Shown piece by piece: positions 50,861-60,802 of a DNA stretch of 64,000 bases; the first letter of the stretch is position 1, and each line of letters begins with the position of its first letter. The notes beneath the pieces were generated by a model, which saw nothing but the letters and a program-made list of their open reading frames with translations, did not search any database and was not told where the DNA came from. Origin of the DNA: Hwangdonia lutea (GTDB lineage: Bacteria; Bacteroidota; Bacteroidia; Flavobacteriales; Flavobacteriaceae); contig NZ_CP136521.1 of the NCBI RefSeq assembly GCF_032814565.1, positions 2,328,501-2,392,500 of the forward strand, written 5' to 3'. Made by a program: the position numbers and the translations under genes.

Positions 50861-51739
50861 TTAATTTATATGTTTTTGAGCTTTGTAAGATGAACGAACC
50901 AAAGCACTACTTTCTACATGGCGAAAGCCTAACTCTAACCCGATGTCCTCAAATTCTTTAAATTGATCTGGGTTTATAAATTGTTTTACGGGCAAGTGTT
51001 TTTTACTGGGCTGAAGGTATTGCCCAATGGTAACCACATCTACATCGTGTGCTTTTAAATCGTGAAGAGTTTCAATAACCTCTTCTCGAGTTTCGCCCAA
51101 ACCAAGCATAATACCAGATTTTGTTCTGCGTTGCCCTTGTTGTTTTAAATATTTTAAAACCCCTAAACTTCTATCGTATTTAGCTTGTATGCGTACCTCA
51201 CGGGTTAAGCGTCTAACTGTTTCAATGTTGTGTGAAACCACTTCTGGTGCCACATCAATAATTCTATCAATATGCTGCTCGACACCCTGAAAATCTGGAA
51301 TCAAGGTTTCCAAAGTCGTTTCAGGATTCATTCGGCGTACCGCTTTCACGGTTTCTGCCCACATGATGCTTCCCATATCTTTTAAATCGTCTCTATCCAC
51401 ACTGGTTAAAACCGCATGTTTAATTTTCATGAGTTTAATCGAGCGGGCTACCTTTTCGGGCTCATCCCAATCCACGGTTTCCGGTCGCCCTGTTTTTACG
51501 CCACAGAATCCACAAGAACGTGTGCAGATATTACCTAAAATCATAAAAGTTGCAGTGCCTTCGCCCCAGCATTCTCCCATGTTCGGGCAGCTTCCCGAGG
51601 TGCAAATGGTATTTAATTTGTATTTATCAACCAAACCTCTTAGTTCGGTGTATTTTTTTCCCGTTGGAAGTTTTACACGAAGCCATTTTGGTTTAGCTTG
51701 ACGTTCTGGTAGTATATTTGAAGCTGTATCTGTATTCAT
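50861..51739 (-). CDS. lipA: Lipoyl synthase
   Basis: 292 residues, radical SAM. Auxiliary cluster Cys46, Cys51 and Cys57 ([12 protein letters not shown]), radical-SAM Cys72, Cys76 and Cys79 (CTRSCGFC), and the C-terminal RSSY serine ligand. It inserts sulfur into octanoyl groups of lipoate-dependent enzymes. The gene is immediately upstream of gap. Confidence 0.97.
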   Translation of the reverse strand: MNTDTASNILPERQAKPKWLRVKLPTGKKYTELRGLVDKYKLNTICTSGSCPNMGECWGEGTATFMILGNICTRSCGFCGVKTGRPETVDWDEPEKVARSIKLMKIKHAVLTSVDRDDLKDMGSIMWAETVKAVRRMNPETTLETLIPDFQGVEQHIDRIIDVAPEVVSHNIETVRRLTREVRIQAKYDRSLGVLKYLKQQGQRRTKSGIMLGLGETREEVIETLHDLKAHDVDVVTIGQYLQPSKKHLPVKQFINPDQFKEFEDIGLELGFRHVESSALVRSSYKAQKHIN

Positions 51740-51791
51740 CTAATATCAAATTTCAATGTACAAAGATACAAAGTATCTATTAAAAAGTATC

Positions 51792-53036
51792 TTATAAAGT
51801 GGTTAGATACCAAATACTGAATCCTATTAAAAAAACAATACCCAACCAACTTAAAACGTGTAATTGTTTTGATGGTCGCCATACTTTGGGCGTGTGCTTG
51901 CTCGAAATTAATGTATAATTGGCAATGGCGTAAAAGGGTGCTGTAATAAACGATAAAATGGTGGCAATTTTTATAAGCAAGCCCATTTCTGAAGCGAAAA
52001 AGAAAAAGATGGCAAGCGTGCCAATGGCCAATAAGGCTATCCAAAAAGTATAATTAAATTTTGATGTGCTGCTAAAAAGTAGTTGACTGGATTTTTTCAT
52101 GGCTCGAGGCGAGGCGTCCAATGTGGTTAGCGTTGTACTAAACATGGTTGTAAATGCCGCAATACCAATAACCACATAGGCCCAATTACCTAAACTTACG
52201 GTGTACATATTTATAAGTTGCCCAGAAAAAACACTTGCAGAATTGCTAAATGTTTCTCCACTGTTAAACATTACTAAAGTGCCTAAAAACAAAAATCCTA
52301 TACCTAAAACTATGGTGCTTACATAACCGACATTAAAATCGAACAAAGCCGATTTTGTATGGTAATTTTTGGTGTCTTTGTTTTTTTCGATGGACCAAAG
52401 CGATTGCCATACCGCAACATCCAAAGGGGCGGGCATCCAACCCATAAATGCGATTAAAAAGGTTATTTCTATGGCGTTTTCCGGAAGTATTTGTTTAAAA
52501 GAAATAGGCGTCGAGTTATCCATCAAAGCCATGGTAACTGCAATTATAGTACTTATGGTTAATGTGACGATTATAATTTTCATCAACCTGTCCAACAATT
52601 TGTACCTTCCAATAATCAATAAGGATAAACAGATAGTTAAAATAATCACAGTCCAAATTTCTGTACTCGTAACCAATCTGTTTCCTATTTTAAAAGTTTC
52701 AAAATCACCAAAAAGCGTGGATGCTAACCCCGCAGTTACAATAGTTACAGCGGCCTGAATTGTAAACATGGTGGCTATGTTTAAAATAAAGTAAACGGCT
52801 AAAACGAATTTACCTAATTTATGGTAGCCATCTAATAGGCTTTCTCCTGTTGCCGTGGCATAACGCGGACCGAATTGAAAAAACGGATATTTAAATATGT
52901 TTACCAAAAGCAAAGCCCAAACCAAACCCAAGCCAAAATCGGCACCTGCACGCGTAGATTGCACTAAGTGAGAAACGCCAATGGCGGCACCTGCAAATAA
53001 TAAACCCGGGCCAAGGTTTTTGAGTTTGCTAATCAT
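51792..53036 (-). CDS. Nramp-family divalent metal transporter, atypical
   Basis: 414 residues with 11 predicted transmembrane helices, the Nramp length. The N-terminal GPGLLFAGAAIGVSH occupies the position of TM1 but lacks the canonical DPGN metal-binding motif. TM6 reads GWMPAPLDV rather than the MPH motif. Transport of a different cation, or a proton-uncoupled mechanism, is possible. Starts inside the end of the upstream sigma-factor gene (8-base overlap). Confidence 0.82.
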   Translation of the reverse strand: MISKLKNLGPGLLFAGAAIGVSHLVQSTRAGADFGLGLVWALLLVNIFKYPFFQFGPRYATATGESLLDGYHKLGKFVLAVYFILNIATMFTIQAAVTIVTAGLASTLFGDFETFKIGNRLVTSTEIWTVIILTICLSLLIIGRYKLLDRLMKIIIVTLTISTIIAVTMALMDNSTPISFKQILPENAIEITFLIAFMGWMPAPLDVAVWQSLWSIEKNKDTKNYHTKSALFDFNVGYVSTIVLGIGFLFLGTLVMFNSGETFSNSASVFSGQLINMYTVSLGNWAYVVIGIAAFTTMFSTTLTTLDASPRAMKKSSQLLFSSTSKFNYTFWIALLAIGTLAIFFFFASEMGLLIKIATILSFITAPFYAIANYTLISSKHTPKVWRPSKQLHVLSWLGIVFLIGFSIWYLTTL

Positions 53037-53580
53037 TATTTTTATTAATAATCTCAGCCAGCAACTTTTTAGCGCGCAAAAGCTTCACCTTTACATTATT
53101 AATGGGTTCTTTAAGTTCTGCTGAAATTTCTTTGTAACTTAATTCTTGAAAATATCTTAAATTGATTATCTCTTGATAATGAGGTTTCAGTTTTTTGATA
53201 TCTCGAAGCAATTTGGCTAAATGTTGCTCGGTAATAAGCTTATCTTCAGGTGAAGGCGATTCATCTAAAACTTGAAAAGCATCGCGGTCGTTTGTGGAAA
53301 TGACCTGGGAAATTGAATTTTTTTCCTTCCGCAGTAAATCAATATGAATGTTTTTTGAAATGGTAATCAGCCATGTTTTAAATTTGTACGATTCGTCGAA
53401 AGTTTCAATTTTATCAAAAGCTTTCGAGAATGTTTGTATGGTAATATCTTCGGCATCATTTTCATTCTCGGTACGTTTTAATTGAAATCCATAAACACTA
53501 TCCCAAAATACATCTAACAAATAATTAAAGGCTTTTTGGTCGTTTTTTTTGGCAAGTTTAATAGCTTTCTCTATTTCCAA
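53029..53580 (-). CDS. ECF-type RNA polymerase sigma factor
   Basis: 183 residues. Region 2 spans about 18-85 (ENDAEDITIQTFSKAFDKI...FKTWLITISKNIHIDLLRK) and region 4 spans 118-175 (KPHYQEIINLRYFQELSYKEISAEL with a recognition helix NNVKVKLLRAKKLL). No anti-sigma gene adjoins it; the partner genes are a glycosyltransferase upstream and the Nramp-like transporter downstream, both overlapping, so it may autoregulate an envelope or metal unit. Confidence 0.93.
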   Translation of the reverse strand: MEIEKAIKLAKKNDQKAFNYLLDVFWDSVYGFQLKRTENENDAEDITIQTFSKAFDKIETFDESYKFKTWLITISKNIHIDLLRKEKNSISQVISTNDRDAFQVLDESPSPEDKLITEQHLAKLLRDIKKLKPHYQEIINLRYFQELSYKEISAELKEPINNVKVKLLRAKKLLAEIINKNND

Positions 53581-54683
53581 TGGTTAGGTTTTGAAACAAG
53601 ATTGTTTATAAAGATAGTTAATTGCAATATAATTAAAAAGAATTCTAAAATGGGAAAAAAGAAAATGAGGTCTTTTTCGTCCAGTTTTTTTGATGAAAAC
53701 CCCAAAGCGAAATATTGGGCTATAATTCGAAGTAAAAATAAAGAAAGCACGACCTGCAAATTGAATTGGAATGCTAATAAAATGATGGCTAAAATCCAGA
53801 ATAGAAAGTTGAAAACGTAGATTGAAGCCAATAAAACTTTGTGGTTTTGCTTGTAATGTTTGGCAGTGGAAATGTGGCGTCTTTTTTGCCTAATCCATGA
53901 TTTGTAATTGGTTTCGGGATTAGATGTTGTAAAACTGTTTTTTGAAAAACAAATTTCGGTATTTCTGCTATTAGCGGCTTCGTTGATAAATAAATCGTCG
54001 TCGCCCGACCGAATTTTCATGTGATTCATAAAGCCACGAACCTTAAAAAAATCTGTTTTGGTGTAGGCTAGATTTCGGCCAACACCCATGTAAGGCATGC
54101 CCAATTTTGCAAACGAAAAATACTGAATGGCGGTAATAAAGGTTTCAAACCGGATGAGTTTGTTTAAAAACGAATTTTTAATTTTTGCATAAGCGCCATA
54201 TCCCAAAACAATGGTTTTATTTGTGCTGAAATGTGAGACCATTTCTGTAATCCAGTGTTTTGAAACAGGCTTGCAATCGGCGTCGGTAAATAATAAATGA
54301 TTGTGTGTAGCCGCTTTTATTCCAAGCGTTAAGGCGTATTTTTTATTGCCCCAAAAAGCTTCGATATTTTTTACATCAACTAATTTTATATTGCTGTGTT
54401 TTGATGCAAAAGCTTTCATAATGTTTAACGAATCGTCTTGCGAGGCATCATTAATCAAAACAATTTCAAAATTGTGATAATCTTGTTCTAAAATGGAAGG
54501 TAGGAATGTTTTTAGATTTTCGGCTTCATTTTTGGCACAAATAATAACCGAAACGGGTATGTTTTGTGAATCCGTTTCTTGATGTTTCAAAAAAGCAAAT
54601 CGTCCTAAAAAAAATAAATAATATAAAATTTGAAAAAATACTACAACAATGAATGCGTAGCACAAAAAGTCCAAAATACCCAT
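53571..54683 (-). CDS. Family 2 glycosyltransferase, membrane-associated
   Basis: 370 residues. N-terminal membrane helix (6-28), a GT-A domain with PVSVIICAKNEAENL, VLINDASQDDS, and the DxD-type FTDADCKP, then the acceptor motif QKRRH (RQKRRHISTAKHY) typical of processive GT2 enzymes. Two or three helices follow near the C-terminus. Transfers sugars from an activated donor at the inner membrane; the polymer is unknown. It overlaps the sigma gene by 10 bases. Confidence 0.9.
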   Translation of the reverse strand: MGILDFLCYAFIVVVFFQILYYLFFLGRFAFLKHQETDSQNIPVSVIICAKNEAENLKTFLPSILEQDYHNFEIVLINDASQDDSLNIMKAFASKHSNIKLVDVKNIEAFWGNKKYALTLGIKAATHNHLLFTDADCKPVSKHWITEMVSHFSTNKTIVLGYGAYAKIKNSFLNKLIRFETFITAIQYFSFAKLGMPYMGVGRNLAYTKTDFFKVRGFMNHMKIRSGDDDLFINEAANSRNTEICFSKNSFTTSNPETNYKSWIRQKRRHISTAKHYKQNHKVLLASIYVFNFLFWILAIILLAFQFNLQVVLSLFLLRIIAQYFALGFSSKKLDEKDLIFFFPILEFFLIILQLTIFINNLVSKPNHWK

Positions 54684-54689
54684 GAAAAT

Positions 54690-54893
54690 TTACGAATGTT
54701 GAGGCTCGTTGCAGTCTTTAAATTGGTCTGGTGTTTTTCCGCAAAATCCACAAGCTTCACCGTCTTTATTAAGCATTGGGTTTTGGCTAGCGCAAGTACC
54801 GGCAAATTCACCGTCTTTTTTAGCCCAAAGTTTTATGGCTATTCCGGCAATTCCTAATCCTAATAAAATAATGGTAATTAATAGAAGTTTCAT
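54690..54893 (-). CDS. Small membrane protein with Cys-rich tail
   Basis: 67 residues: one N-terminal helix (LLLITIILLGLGIAGIAIKLW), then GEFAGTCASQNPMLNKDGEACGFCGKTPDQFKDC with four Cys including CGFC. Resembles flavobacterial proteins labelled membrane or secreted protein. May bind metal or a thiol partner; unknown. First gene of the minus-strand run ending at gap, six bases before the glycosyltransferase. Confidence 0.75.
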   Translation of the reverse strand: MKLLLITIILLGLGIAGIAIKLWAKKDGEFAGTCASQNPMLNKDGEACGFCGKTPDQFKDCNEPQHS

Positions 54894-54956
54894 GGTTTTA
54901 AATTTTATGCAAAGATAATGATTTTGCCTCTAATTTTTAAGAAATATGAAGGCATT

Positions 54957-54994
54957 AAAAAGCCTCATTTTAAAAAAACTAAAATGAGGCTTTT
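54957..54994. terminator. Strong hairpin terminator
   Basis: AAAAGCCTCATTTTA and TAAAATGAGGCTTTT pair perfectly around an A-rich loop. It lies about 20 bases past the anti-sigma stop on the minus strand and also reads as a terminator on the plus strand. Confidence 0.88.
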
Positions 54995-55016
54995 GTTTAT
55001 TAGGTTGCTATTAACC

Positions 55017-55817
55017 TTAATGTAAACTAACTTGTGCCACAGAGTTTTCTACCGAAGCAACACTATTGCCTCCTTTGGGTTCTATGGTGATTTTTAATGC
55101 TAGTGCATCTTCTGTGTACGGTAACGATTTAAGTTGTCTGTCTGCTTCACTTAAAATACCTAAACTCACCATTTTCCCTTGTAGTTCAGCCCAAATTTGG
55201 TAGCACTGTTCTTCTGGTAATTGCGGTAAGGATACCACATCAATCATCGATGTTTTTTCTTTAGGATTTATGTACGCCACCGTTTTTAAATCTTTGGCGC
55301 GCTCATTACCTTTTATAATATATTTCTCGGTTTCCGGGTTGTTAAGCTTTAAAAGCTGTCGCATCACATCGTCGAGCATTTTGTTGTTTTTCGCAATATC
55401 GCTACGTAAATCGAAAATTTCATCAACAACTACCTGGTTTTCTTCTGAAAGTTTCTGATTTTGAGTGTAAAACAAATACGATGTTCCGGCAAAAATCAAT
55501 GCAGCAATACTGGCTGCCACACTAAATCTATACCATTTTTTTGATCTGTACGATGTTTTTAATTTAACAACGGGTTTCTCGTCAAGCTCTTCCAAAATGT
55601 TATTTAGGATGCTTTTTGGCGCTTCAACAGCATTACTTTTAGCAACTATTTCCAAGTTGTGTTGTAAGGTGTTGTAGGTGTTTTGTACTTCTGGGTATTT
55701 TGAAATATAGGTTTCAACCTTTTCTGTTTCGGCAGAAGTGGTATTACCTAAAAGATATTTTTCCAATAGGCCAGAATTTAAAAAAGTATTTATTTTCTCA
55801 TTCATGACGTTATTCAT
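55017..55817 (-). CDS. Anti-sigma factor, RskA type
   Basis: 266 residues. An N-terminal zinc-free anti-sigma domain (residues 10-70, LLEKYLLGNTTSAETEKVE), one transmembrane helix near 97-113, a coiled coil, and a periplasmic RskA C-terminal domain (AYINPKEKTSMIDVVSLPQLPEEQCYQIWAE...SLGILS). It should hold the upstream sigma factor at the membrane until released. The ATG overlaps the sigma stop (ATGA), with a second possible start four codons in. Confidence 0.92.
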   Translation of the reverse strand: MNNVMNEKINTFLNSGLLEKYLLGNTTSAETEKVETYISKYPEVQNTYNTLQHNLEIVAKSNAVEAPKSILNNILEELDEKPVVKLKTSYRSKKWYRFSVAASIAALIFAGTSYLFYTQNQKLSEENQVVVDEIFDLRSDIAKNNKMLDDVMRQLLKLNNPETEKYIIKGNERAKDLKTVAYINPKEKTSMIDVVSLPQLPEEQCYQIWAELQGKMVSLGILSEADRQLKSLPYTEDALALKITIEPKGGNSVASVENSVAQVSLH

Positions 55818-56347
55818 TGCGGATTATAGATTTTTTTCAATTCTCTTAATCCAATTTTTAATCTCGATTTTATAGTTCCCAGCGGAATATCTAATTCTTC
55901 ACTGGCTTCTTGTTGGGTCATGCCCTCAAAAAAGAGAGCATTAATTACTATTTGATATTTTTCATCTAAGCTACCAAGGTGTTTTTTTATGTCTAAAACA
56001 TCCTGATTTAATTCTCCAAATGATACTTTATATACGGATGAAGTTTCTATTTGGACTTCTTTTTCGGTTTTATTCTTTAAAGAGCGGATTTTATCGATAG
56101 CCGTATTGTAGGCAATTCTGTACAGCCAAGTAAACAGTTTTGCTTTGCTTGAATCGTATTTTTTCGAGTATCTCCAAATCTTTACAAAGGTTTCTTGCAG
56201 TACATCTTGCGCCGTCTCATCGTCCGCTATTACCTTTTTAATAACGCCATATAAGGCATCTGCATAGTTTTCATACAATAGCGTAATGGCTTTTTTGTCG
56301 CCATTTTTAAGCAGCGTAACGATGTCTTTTTCTATGGGTGTTATCAA
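55814..56347 (-). CDS. ECF-type sigma factor paired with RskA anti-sigma
   Basis: 177 residues. Region 2 (ALYGVIKKVIADDETAQDVLQETFVKIWRYSKKYD...LFTWLYRIAYNTAIDKIRS) and region 4 (LDEKYQIVINALFFEGMTQQEASEELDIPLGTIKSRLKIGLRELKK) are complete. Similar to SigK-like factors. Translationally coupled to its anti-sigma factor. The regulated genes cannot be told from the sequence. Confidence 0.95.
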   Translation of the reverse strand: MITPIEKDIVTLLKNGDKKAITLLYENYADALYGVIKKVIADDETAQDVLQETFVKIWRYSKKYDSSKAKLFTWLYRIAYNTAIDKIRSLKNKTEKEVQIETSSVYKVSFGELNQDVLDIKKHLGSLDEKYQIVINALFFEGMTQQEASEELDIPLGTIKSRLKIGLRELKKIYNPQ

Positions 56348-56416
56348 GTTGAATTTGGTTTAAACAAGATGTTTATAGGTTAGTAATGCCATCAAAGTTA
56401 TAAATTTCTTTTTAGA

Positions 56417-57430
56417 TTATAAGATATTTACTTCGGCTTCTATTGAAATACCAAAGAGTCTTTTAATCGTTTTTTGAATTAGTTTTGAAAGATTTAGAAT
56501 ATCAGAACCTTTGGCGTTTCCGTAGTTTACAAGAACCAAGGCTTGTTTTTTGTGTACGCCATAATCGCCAAAACGCTTGCCTTTAAACCCTGATTTTTCA
56601 ATAAGCCAACCGGCTGGTATTTTTATTTCATCTTCAGAAATGGTGTAACTTGGGATATCCTTGAAATTTTCAGCCAACGCTATATAATCTGCTTTTGAAA
56701 CTATGGGGTTTTTAAAGAAACTACCACTATTTCCTATCTCTTTTGGATTGGGTAATTTGCTTTCGCGGATGGCTATAACAGCCTTTGAAACATCCTGAAT
56801 GGTTGGGTTTGTAACGCCCATTTCTTCAAGTTGGGTTGTAATGCTACCGTAGGCAATATTAAGCTTGTGCGCTTTTTTGGTGAGTTTAAAAGTAACGCTT
56901 GTAATAATGTATTTTCCTTTTTCGTGTTGTTTGAAGATGGAATTTCTGTAACCAAAATCACAATCGGTTTTAGAGAACGATTTTATTTTTTTGGTTTCTA
57001 AAGAAAGTCCTTCGCACGACACAAACGTATCTTTTAGCTCCACGCCATAAGCACCAATATTTTGAATGGGCGCCGTACCCACGTTTCCGGGGATTAAGGA
57101 TAAATTTTCAATGCCCCCAAAATTGCGTTTTAAACACCAAAGCACAAATTCGTGCCAGTTTTCGCCGGCATTGGCTTTTACGGTTACTGAATTTTCATCT
57201 TCAGAAATTACCGAAATGCCTTTTAAATTAACATGAATAACCAAAGCTTCTTGGTTTTTGGTAAGCAACATATTACTGCCTCCTCCTAAAATAAGCTTGT
57301 TTGGATACGCACTTCGCGCTAAAACTTCTTTTAACTCATCGAGGTTTGAAACCGCTACAAAATGTTTTGCAAGTACATCAATACCAAAAGTATTGTATGG
57401 TTTTAAAGATATATTTTCTTTTATCTTCAC
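56417..57430 (-). CDS. murB: UDP-N-acetylenolpyruvoylglucosamine reductase
   Basis: 337 residues from a GTG that overlaps the aminotransferase stop (TAGTG). FAD-binding LILGGGSNMLLT, SLIPGNVGTAPIQNIGAYGVEL, YRNSIFK and the proton-donor Ser237 in NSGSFFKNP identify a type I MurB. It reduces the enolpyruvyl group in peptidoglycan precursor synthesis. Confidence 0.97.
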   Translation of the reverse strand: MKIKENISLKPYNTFGIDVLAKHFVAVSNLDELKEVLARSAYPNKLILGGGSNMLLTKNQEALVIHVNLKGISVISEDENSVTVKANAGENWHEFVLWCLKRNFGGIENLSLIPGNVGTAPIQNIGAYGVELKDTFVSCEGLSLETKKIKSFSKTDCDFGYRNSIFKQHEKGKYIITSVTFKLTKKAHKLNIAYGSITTQLEEMGVTNPTIQDVSKAVIAIRESKLPNPKEIGNSGSFFKNPIVSKADYIALAENFKDIPSYTISEDEIKIPAGWLIEKSGFKGKRFGDYGVHKKQALVLVNYGNAKGSDILNLSKLIQKTIKRLFGISIEAEVNIL

Positions 57431-58620
57431 TAGTCCTTATAAACTTTTAAAGCTTCTTTTAAAATATTTACAGCTTTAATTAAGCTTTCCTTTTTAAGTA
57501 CGTAAGCAATACGAATTTGGTTTAGGCCAACACCCGGAGTTGAGTAAAATCCACCTGCCGGGGCAACCATTATGGTTTCGCCATCCACAGCAAAATCTTC
57601 TAAAAGCCATTGCGCAAAATCATCCGAATTTTTAACAGGCAATTCGGCAATGCAATAAAAAGCACCTTTTGGTTTGGCTACTTTTACGCCATCAATTTTT
57701 TGTAATTCAGCAATTAAAATATTTCGGCGGTCTACGTATTCCTCAATCACGTCGTCAAAATAACTTTGAGGTGTTTCCAAAGCGGCTTCGCTTGCAATTT
57801 GAGCTAAAGTTGGCGGACTTAAACGTGCTTGTGCAAATTTTAATGCCGTTTGAATTACGGATTTGTTTTTAGACACCAAACAGCCAATTCGTGCGCCGCA
57901 CATGCTGTAGCGTTTTGAAACCGAATCAATCATAATGGCATAGTCGTCCAAACCTTCAGCTTGCATTACAGAGTAATGTGTGTTGCCATCGTATGCAAAT
58001 TCTCGGTACACTTCGTCGGCAATTAAAAACAAATCGTGCTTTTTAACAATAGCAGCCAATTTTTGAATTTCTTCTTTGGAATATAAGTAACCTGTTGGAT
58101 TTCCAGGGTTACAAATTAAAATAGCCTTAGTTTTTGGGGTGATTAATTTTTCAAATTCTTCAATAGGAGGTAATGCAAAATTATCTTCAATTTTAGAAAT
58201 AACAGGCACAACATTAACGCCCGAAGCTGTTGAAAACCCGTTGTAATTGGCATAAAAAGGCTCGGGGATAATTATTTCGTCATCCACATCCATAATGCTT
58301 CCAAAGGCAAATAACAAGGCTTCACTGCCACCCGTGGTTACAATAATATCGTCGTGAGCAACATGAATATCATGCTTTTTATAATACGCCGATATTTTTT
58401 GCCTGTAAATTTCAGAACCTTCAGATCTTGAATAGGCCAAAACATCAATATTACTGTCTTTAACAGCTTGCAATGCTATTTCTGGCGTTTTAATATCGGG
58501 CTGCCCGATATTTAAATAATATATGGATTTACCTTCTTTTACCGCTTGTTCGGCAAACGGGACTAATTTACGTATAGGAGATTGTGGCATTAACTGCCCT
58601 TTTTTGGATATTGTTGGCAT
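57430..58620 (-). CDS. Class I/II PLP-dependent aminotransferase
   Basis: 396 residues. N-terminal YLNIGQPDIKTPE, CNPGNPTGYLYSKEE, DEVYREFAYDG and the Schiff-base lysine in SVSKRYSMCGARIG. Belongs to the aspartate/aromatic aminotransferase group. The exact amino donor is not decidable. It is coupled to murB downstream. Confidence 0.92.
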   Translation of the reverse strand: MPTISKKGQLMPQSPIRKLVPFAEQAVKEGKSIYYLNIGQPDIKTPEIALQAVKDSNIDVLAYSRSEGSEIYRQKISAYYKKHDIHVAHDDIIVTTGGSEALLFAFGSIMDVDDEIIIPEPFYANYNGFSTASGVNVVPVISKIEDNFALPPIEEFEKLITPKTKAILICNPGNPTGYLYSKEEIQKLAAIVKKHDLFLIADEVYREFAYDGNTHYSVMQAEGLDDYAIMIDSVSKRYSMCGARIGCLVSKNKSVIQTALKFAQARLSPPTLAQIASEAALETPQSYFDDVIEEYVDRRNILIAELQKIDGVKVAKPKGAFYCIAELPVKNSDDFAQWLLEDFAVDGETIMVAPAGGFYSTPGVGLNQIRIAYVLKKESLIKAVNILKEALKVYKD

Positions 58621-58745
58621 TTAAAATGTATATTAATATGCAAAGTTGAGAAAATTATCTTAAAGTTTTTTTAAAAAACAGCTATAAATCTTAAAGCTAA
58701 AATAAAGATTAGTAAATTGAAGAGAGAAAAATATATTTAACCCAC

Positions 58746-60080
58746 ATGAAAAAAGCCTTAGCTCTTATTTTATTGATTTTTAGTTTGAGTAACGCTGTAT
58801 ATTCTCAGGGAAAATTTATTATTCAAAATAAAAAAAGGTCGGATAAAATAAAGTTTAAGCTTATAAATAATTTAATTGTTATTCCTGTTGAAATTAATGG
58901 CGTTGAACTATCTTTTTTGTTGGATACCGGGGTTAGTAAACCCATCATTTTTAATTTTTTAAATGTGTCCGATACCCTAAAAATTAAAGATACCAAAAAG
59001 ATATATTTAAGGGGTTTGGGCGAAGGCGAATCGGTTGAGGCTTTAAAATCCAGAAACAATGTGTTTAAAGTGGGCGATGCCATTAAGTTAAACCAAGATT
59101 TGTATGCGGTATACGATGCCAATTTAAATTTTGCGCCAAGGTTAGGCGTTCCGGTACACGGGATTTTGGGTTTCGATTTGTTTAAAGATTTGGTTGTGGA
59201 GATAAACTATGCGCATAAATACATCAGAATGACAGAGCCCAAGAGTTACCGATATAAAACTTGTAAAAAATGCGAAATATTTAGTTTAGAGTTTTACAAC
59301 AACAAGCCTTATATTAATGCTAAGGTTAAAATAAAAGACAAACAAATTCCTGTAAAACTATTGATTGATTCTGGTGGAAGTGATGCCTTATGGTTGTTTG
59401 AAGATGATACATTGGGCATAGTTTCCAATAACCGGTATTTTGAAGATTTTTTAGGGCACGGACTAAGTGGCAGTGTTTATGGAAAGCGTTCTAAAATTGA
59501 TGAATTTTCACTAAAAAGCTTTGTACTTAAAAGGGCAAATGTTGCTTATCCGGATTCTTCTTCTATTTCACATGCAAAAAAAATAACAGGACGTAATGGC
59601 AGTTTAGCTGGTAATATTTTAAAGCGCTTTAATGTTATTATGGATTACCGAAATGCCAAAGTAACCTTTAAAAAGAACGGGCATTTTAAGGAGAAATTCA
59701 GTTATAATAAGAGCGGTATCGAGTTGGCCCATAATGGTGTGAGGTTTGTAAAAGAAAGAGAAAGTTTTGTTCCAAATAACAATTTAAGCAACGATACCAA
59801 CCAAAATGGGACAAGAATTGTTTTTGATTCGCGGTACAAGTTTTCATTAAAACCAGCGTACGCCATTGTTGAGTTGCGCGTAGATTCTCCGGCGCACCGA
59901 GCAGGATTAAAAAACGGCGATGTTGTGTTGTCCATTAACGGTAAACCGGCACACCAATATACCTTACAGCAATTAATGTATTCGTTTTATGACGACGATG
60001 GAAAAAAAATAAAACTGAGAATAGATAGAAACGGCAGGGTTTTAAACTACTCGTTTCTGCTTGAGGATTTTTTTCAATAA
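58746..60080 (+). CDS. Secreted retropepsin-like aspartyl protease with PDZ domain
   Basis: 444 residues. Signal peptide ends near VYSQG. Two aspartyl-protease half-sites are visible: FLLDTGVSKPIIF (residues about 57-69) and LLIDSGGSDALWLF near 206. A C-terminal PDZ domain (AYAIVELRVDSPAHRAGLKNGDVVLSINGKPA) follows. The duplicated D-T/S-G means it may be active as a monomer. Probably periplasmic or outer-membrane associated proteolysis. Monocistronic with its own terminator. Confidence 0.88.
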   Translation: MKKALALILLIFSLSNAVYSQGKFIIQNKKRSDKIKFKLINNLIVIPVEINGVELSFLLDTGVSKPIIFNFLNVSDTLKIKDTKKIYLRGLGEGESVEALKSRNNVFKVGDAIKLNQDLYAVYDANLNFAPRLGVPVHGILGFDLFKDLVVEINYAHKYIRMTEPKSYRYKTCKKCEIFSLEFYNNKPYINAKVKIKDKQIPVKLLIDSGGSDALWLFEDDTLGIVSNNRYFEDFLGHGLSGSVYGKRSKIDEFSLKSFVLKRANVAYPDSSSISHAKKITGRNGSLAGNILKRFNVIMDYRNAKVTFKKNGHFKEKFSYNKSGIELAHNGVRFVKERESFVPNNNLSNDTNQNGTRIVFDSRYKFSLKPAYAIVELRVDSPAHRAGLKNGDVVLSINGKPAHQYTLQQLMYSFYDDDGKKIKLRIDRNGRVLNYSFLLEDFFQ

Positions 60081-60082
60081 AA

Positions 60083-60119
60083 AAAGTCTGAACAAAAATA
60101 GTGTTCAGACTTAATTTTT
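60083..60119. terminator. Bidirectional hairpin terminator
   Basis: AAGTCTGAACA and TGTTCAGACTT pair around AAAATAG, with A run before and T run after, between the convergent protease and DUF1573 genes. Confidence 0.88.
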
Positions 60120-60137
60120 ATAAGGTTTCAGGAATTA

Positions 60138-60563
60138 TTACTGCTCCATAACACTTTTGTTTTTCTTATCAAGTACACTTGCTTTGCTAGTGTCTACAAC
60201 AAGACCTTTAATTTTTAAGGCAACCGTTGGGGTTTCAGCATTAGAGATAACCGTAATTGTTTTTCTAATGGGGTTAACACGATTGGTGTCGTATTTTACC
60301 TCAATTTTTCCCGTTTGGCCTGGTAAAACCGGTCCTTCAGGTTTTTTAGGTATGGTACAACCGCAAGTAGAAGACACTTTCGAGATTATAAGAGGCGCAT
60401 TTCCTGTATTTGTAAATTCAAATACACGTACACCATCAGCTCCTTTTTCAATAGTTCCATAATCAATTGTTTCCGATTTAAACTCTATTTTAGCCACTTT
60501 TTCTTGGGCGTTTAAAGAGAAACTAATCAGTCCGATAAATAAAATTGTAATTAATTGTTTCAT
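60138..60563 (-). CDS. DUF1573 secreted protein
   Basis: 141 residues from the ATG at 60561-60563; an upstream in-frame ATG adds 18 residues before the signal peptide. Signal peptide ends at LNAQ. The Ig-like DUF1573 domain shows FEFTNTGNAPLIISKVSSTCGCTIPKKPEGPVLPGQTGKIEVKYDT with its CGC motif. Periplasmic; the role of the family is unknown though widespread in Bacteroidota. Confidence 0.9.
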   Translation of the reverse strand: MKQLITILFIGLISFSLNAQEKVAKIEFKSETIDYGTIEKGADGVRVFEFTNTGNAPLIISKVSSTCGCTIPKKPEGPVLPGQTGKIEVKYDTNRVNPIRKTITVISNAETPTVALKIKGLVVDTSKASVLDKKNKSVMEQ

Positions 60564-60802
60564 TACTTTTAATTTTAAATTCATGTCAAACATAGGCACT
60601 TTTTCCACAATCTGCAAAAATAATAGACGTAATGCACGTTTGTTAACATATTCAACTTAGTTGTAAGTACATACCACTTTTCGGTTTATATATGAAAACC
60701 ATTGAGATTTAGCTTATCATTAAATGCCCATTACGGGCTTTCACAGAAAAAGAAATATAAGTACTTTTGCACATCAATAATGTTCAAAAACTATTCCAAA
60801 GT

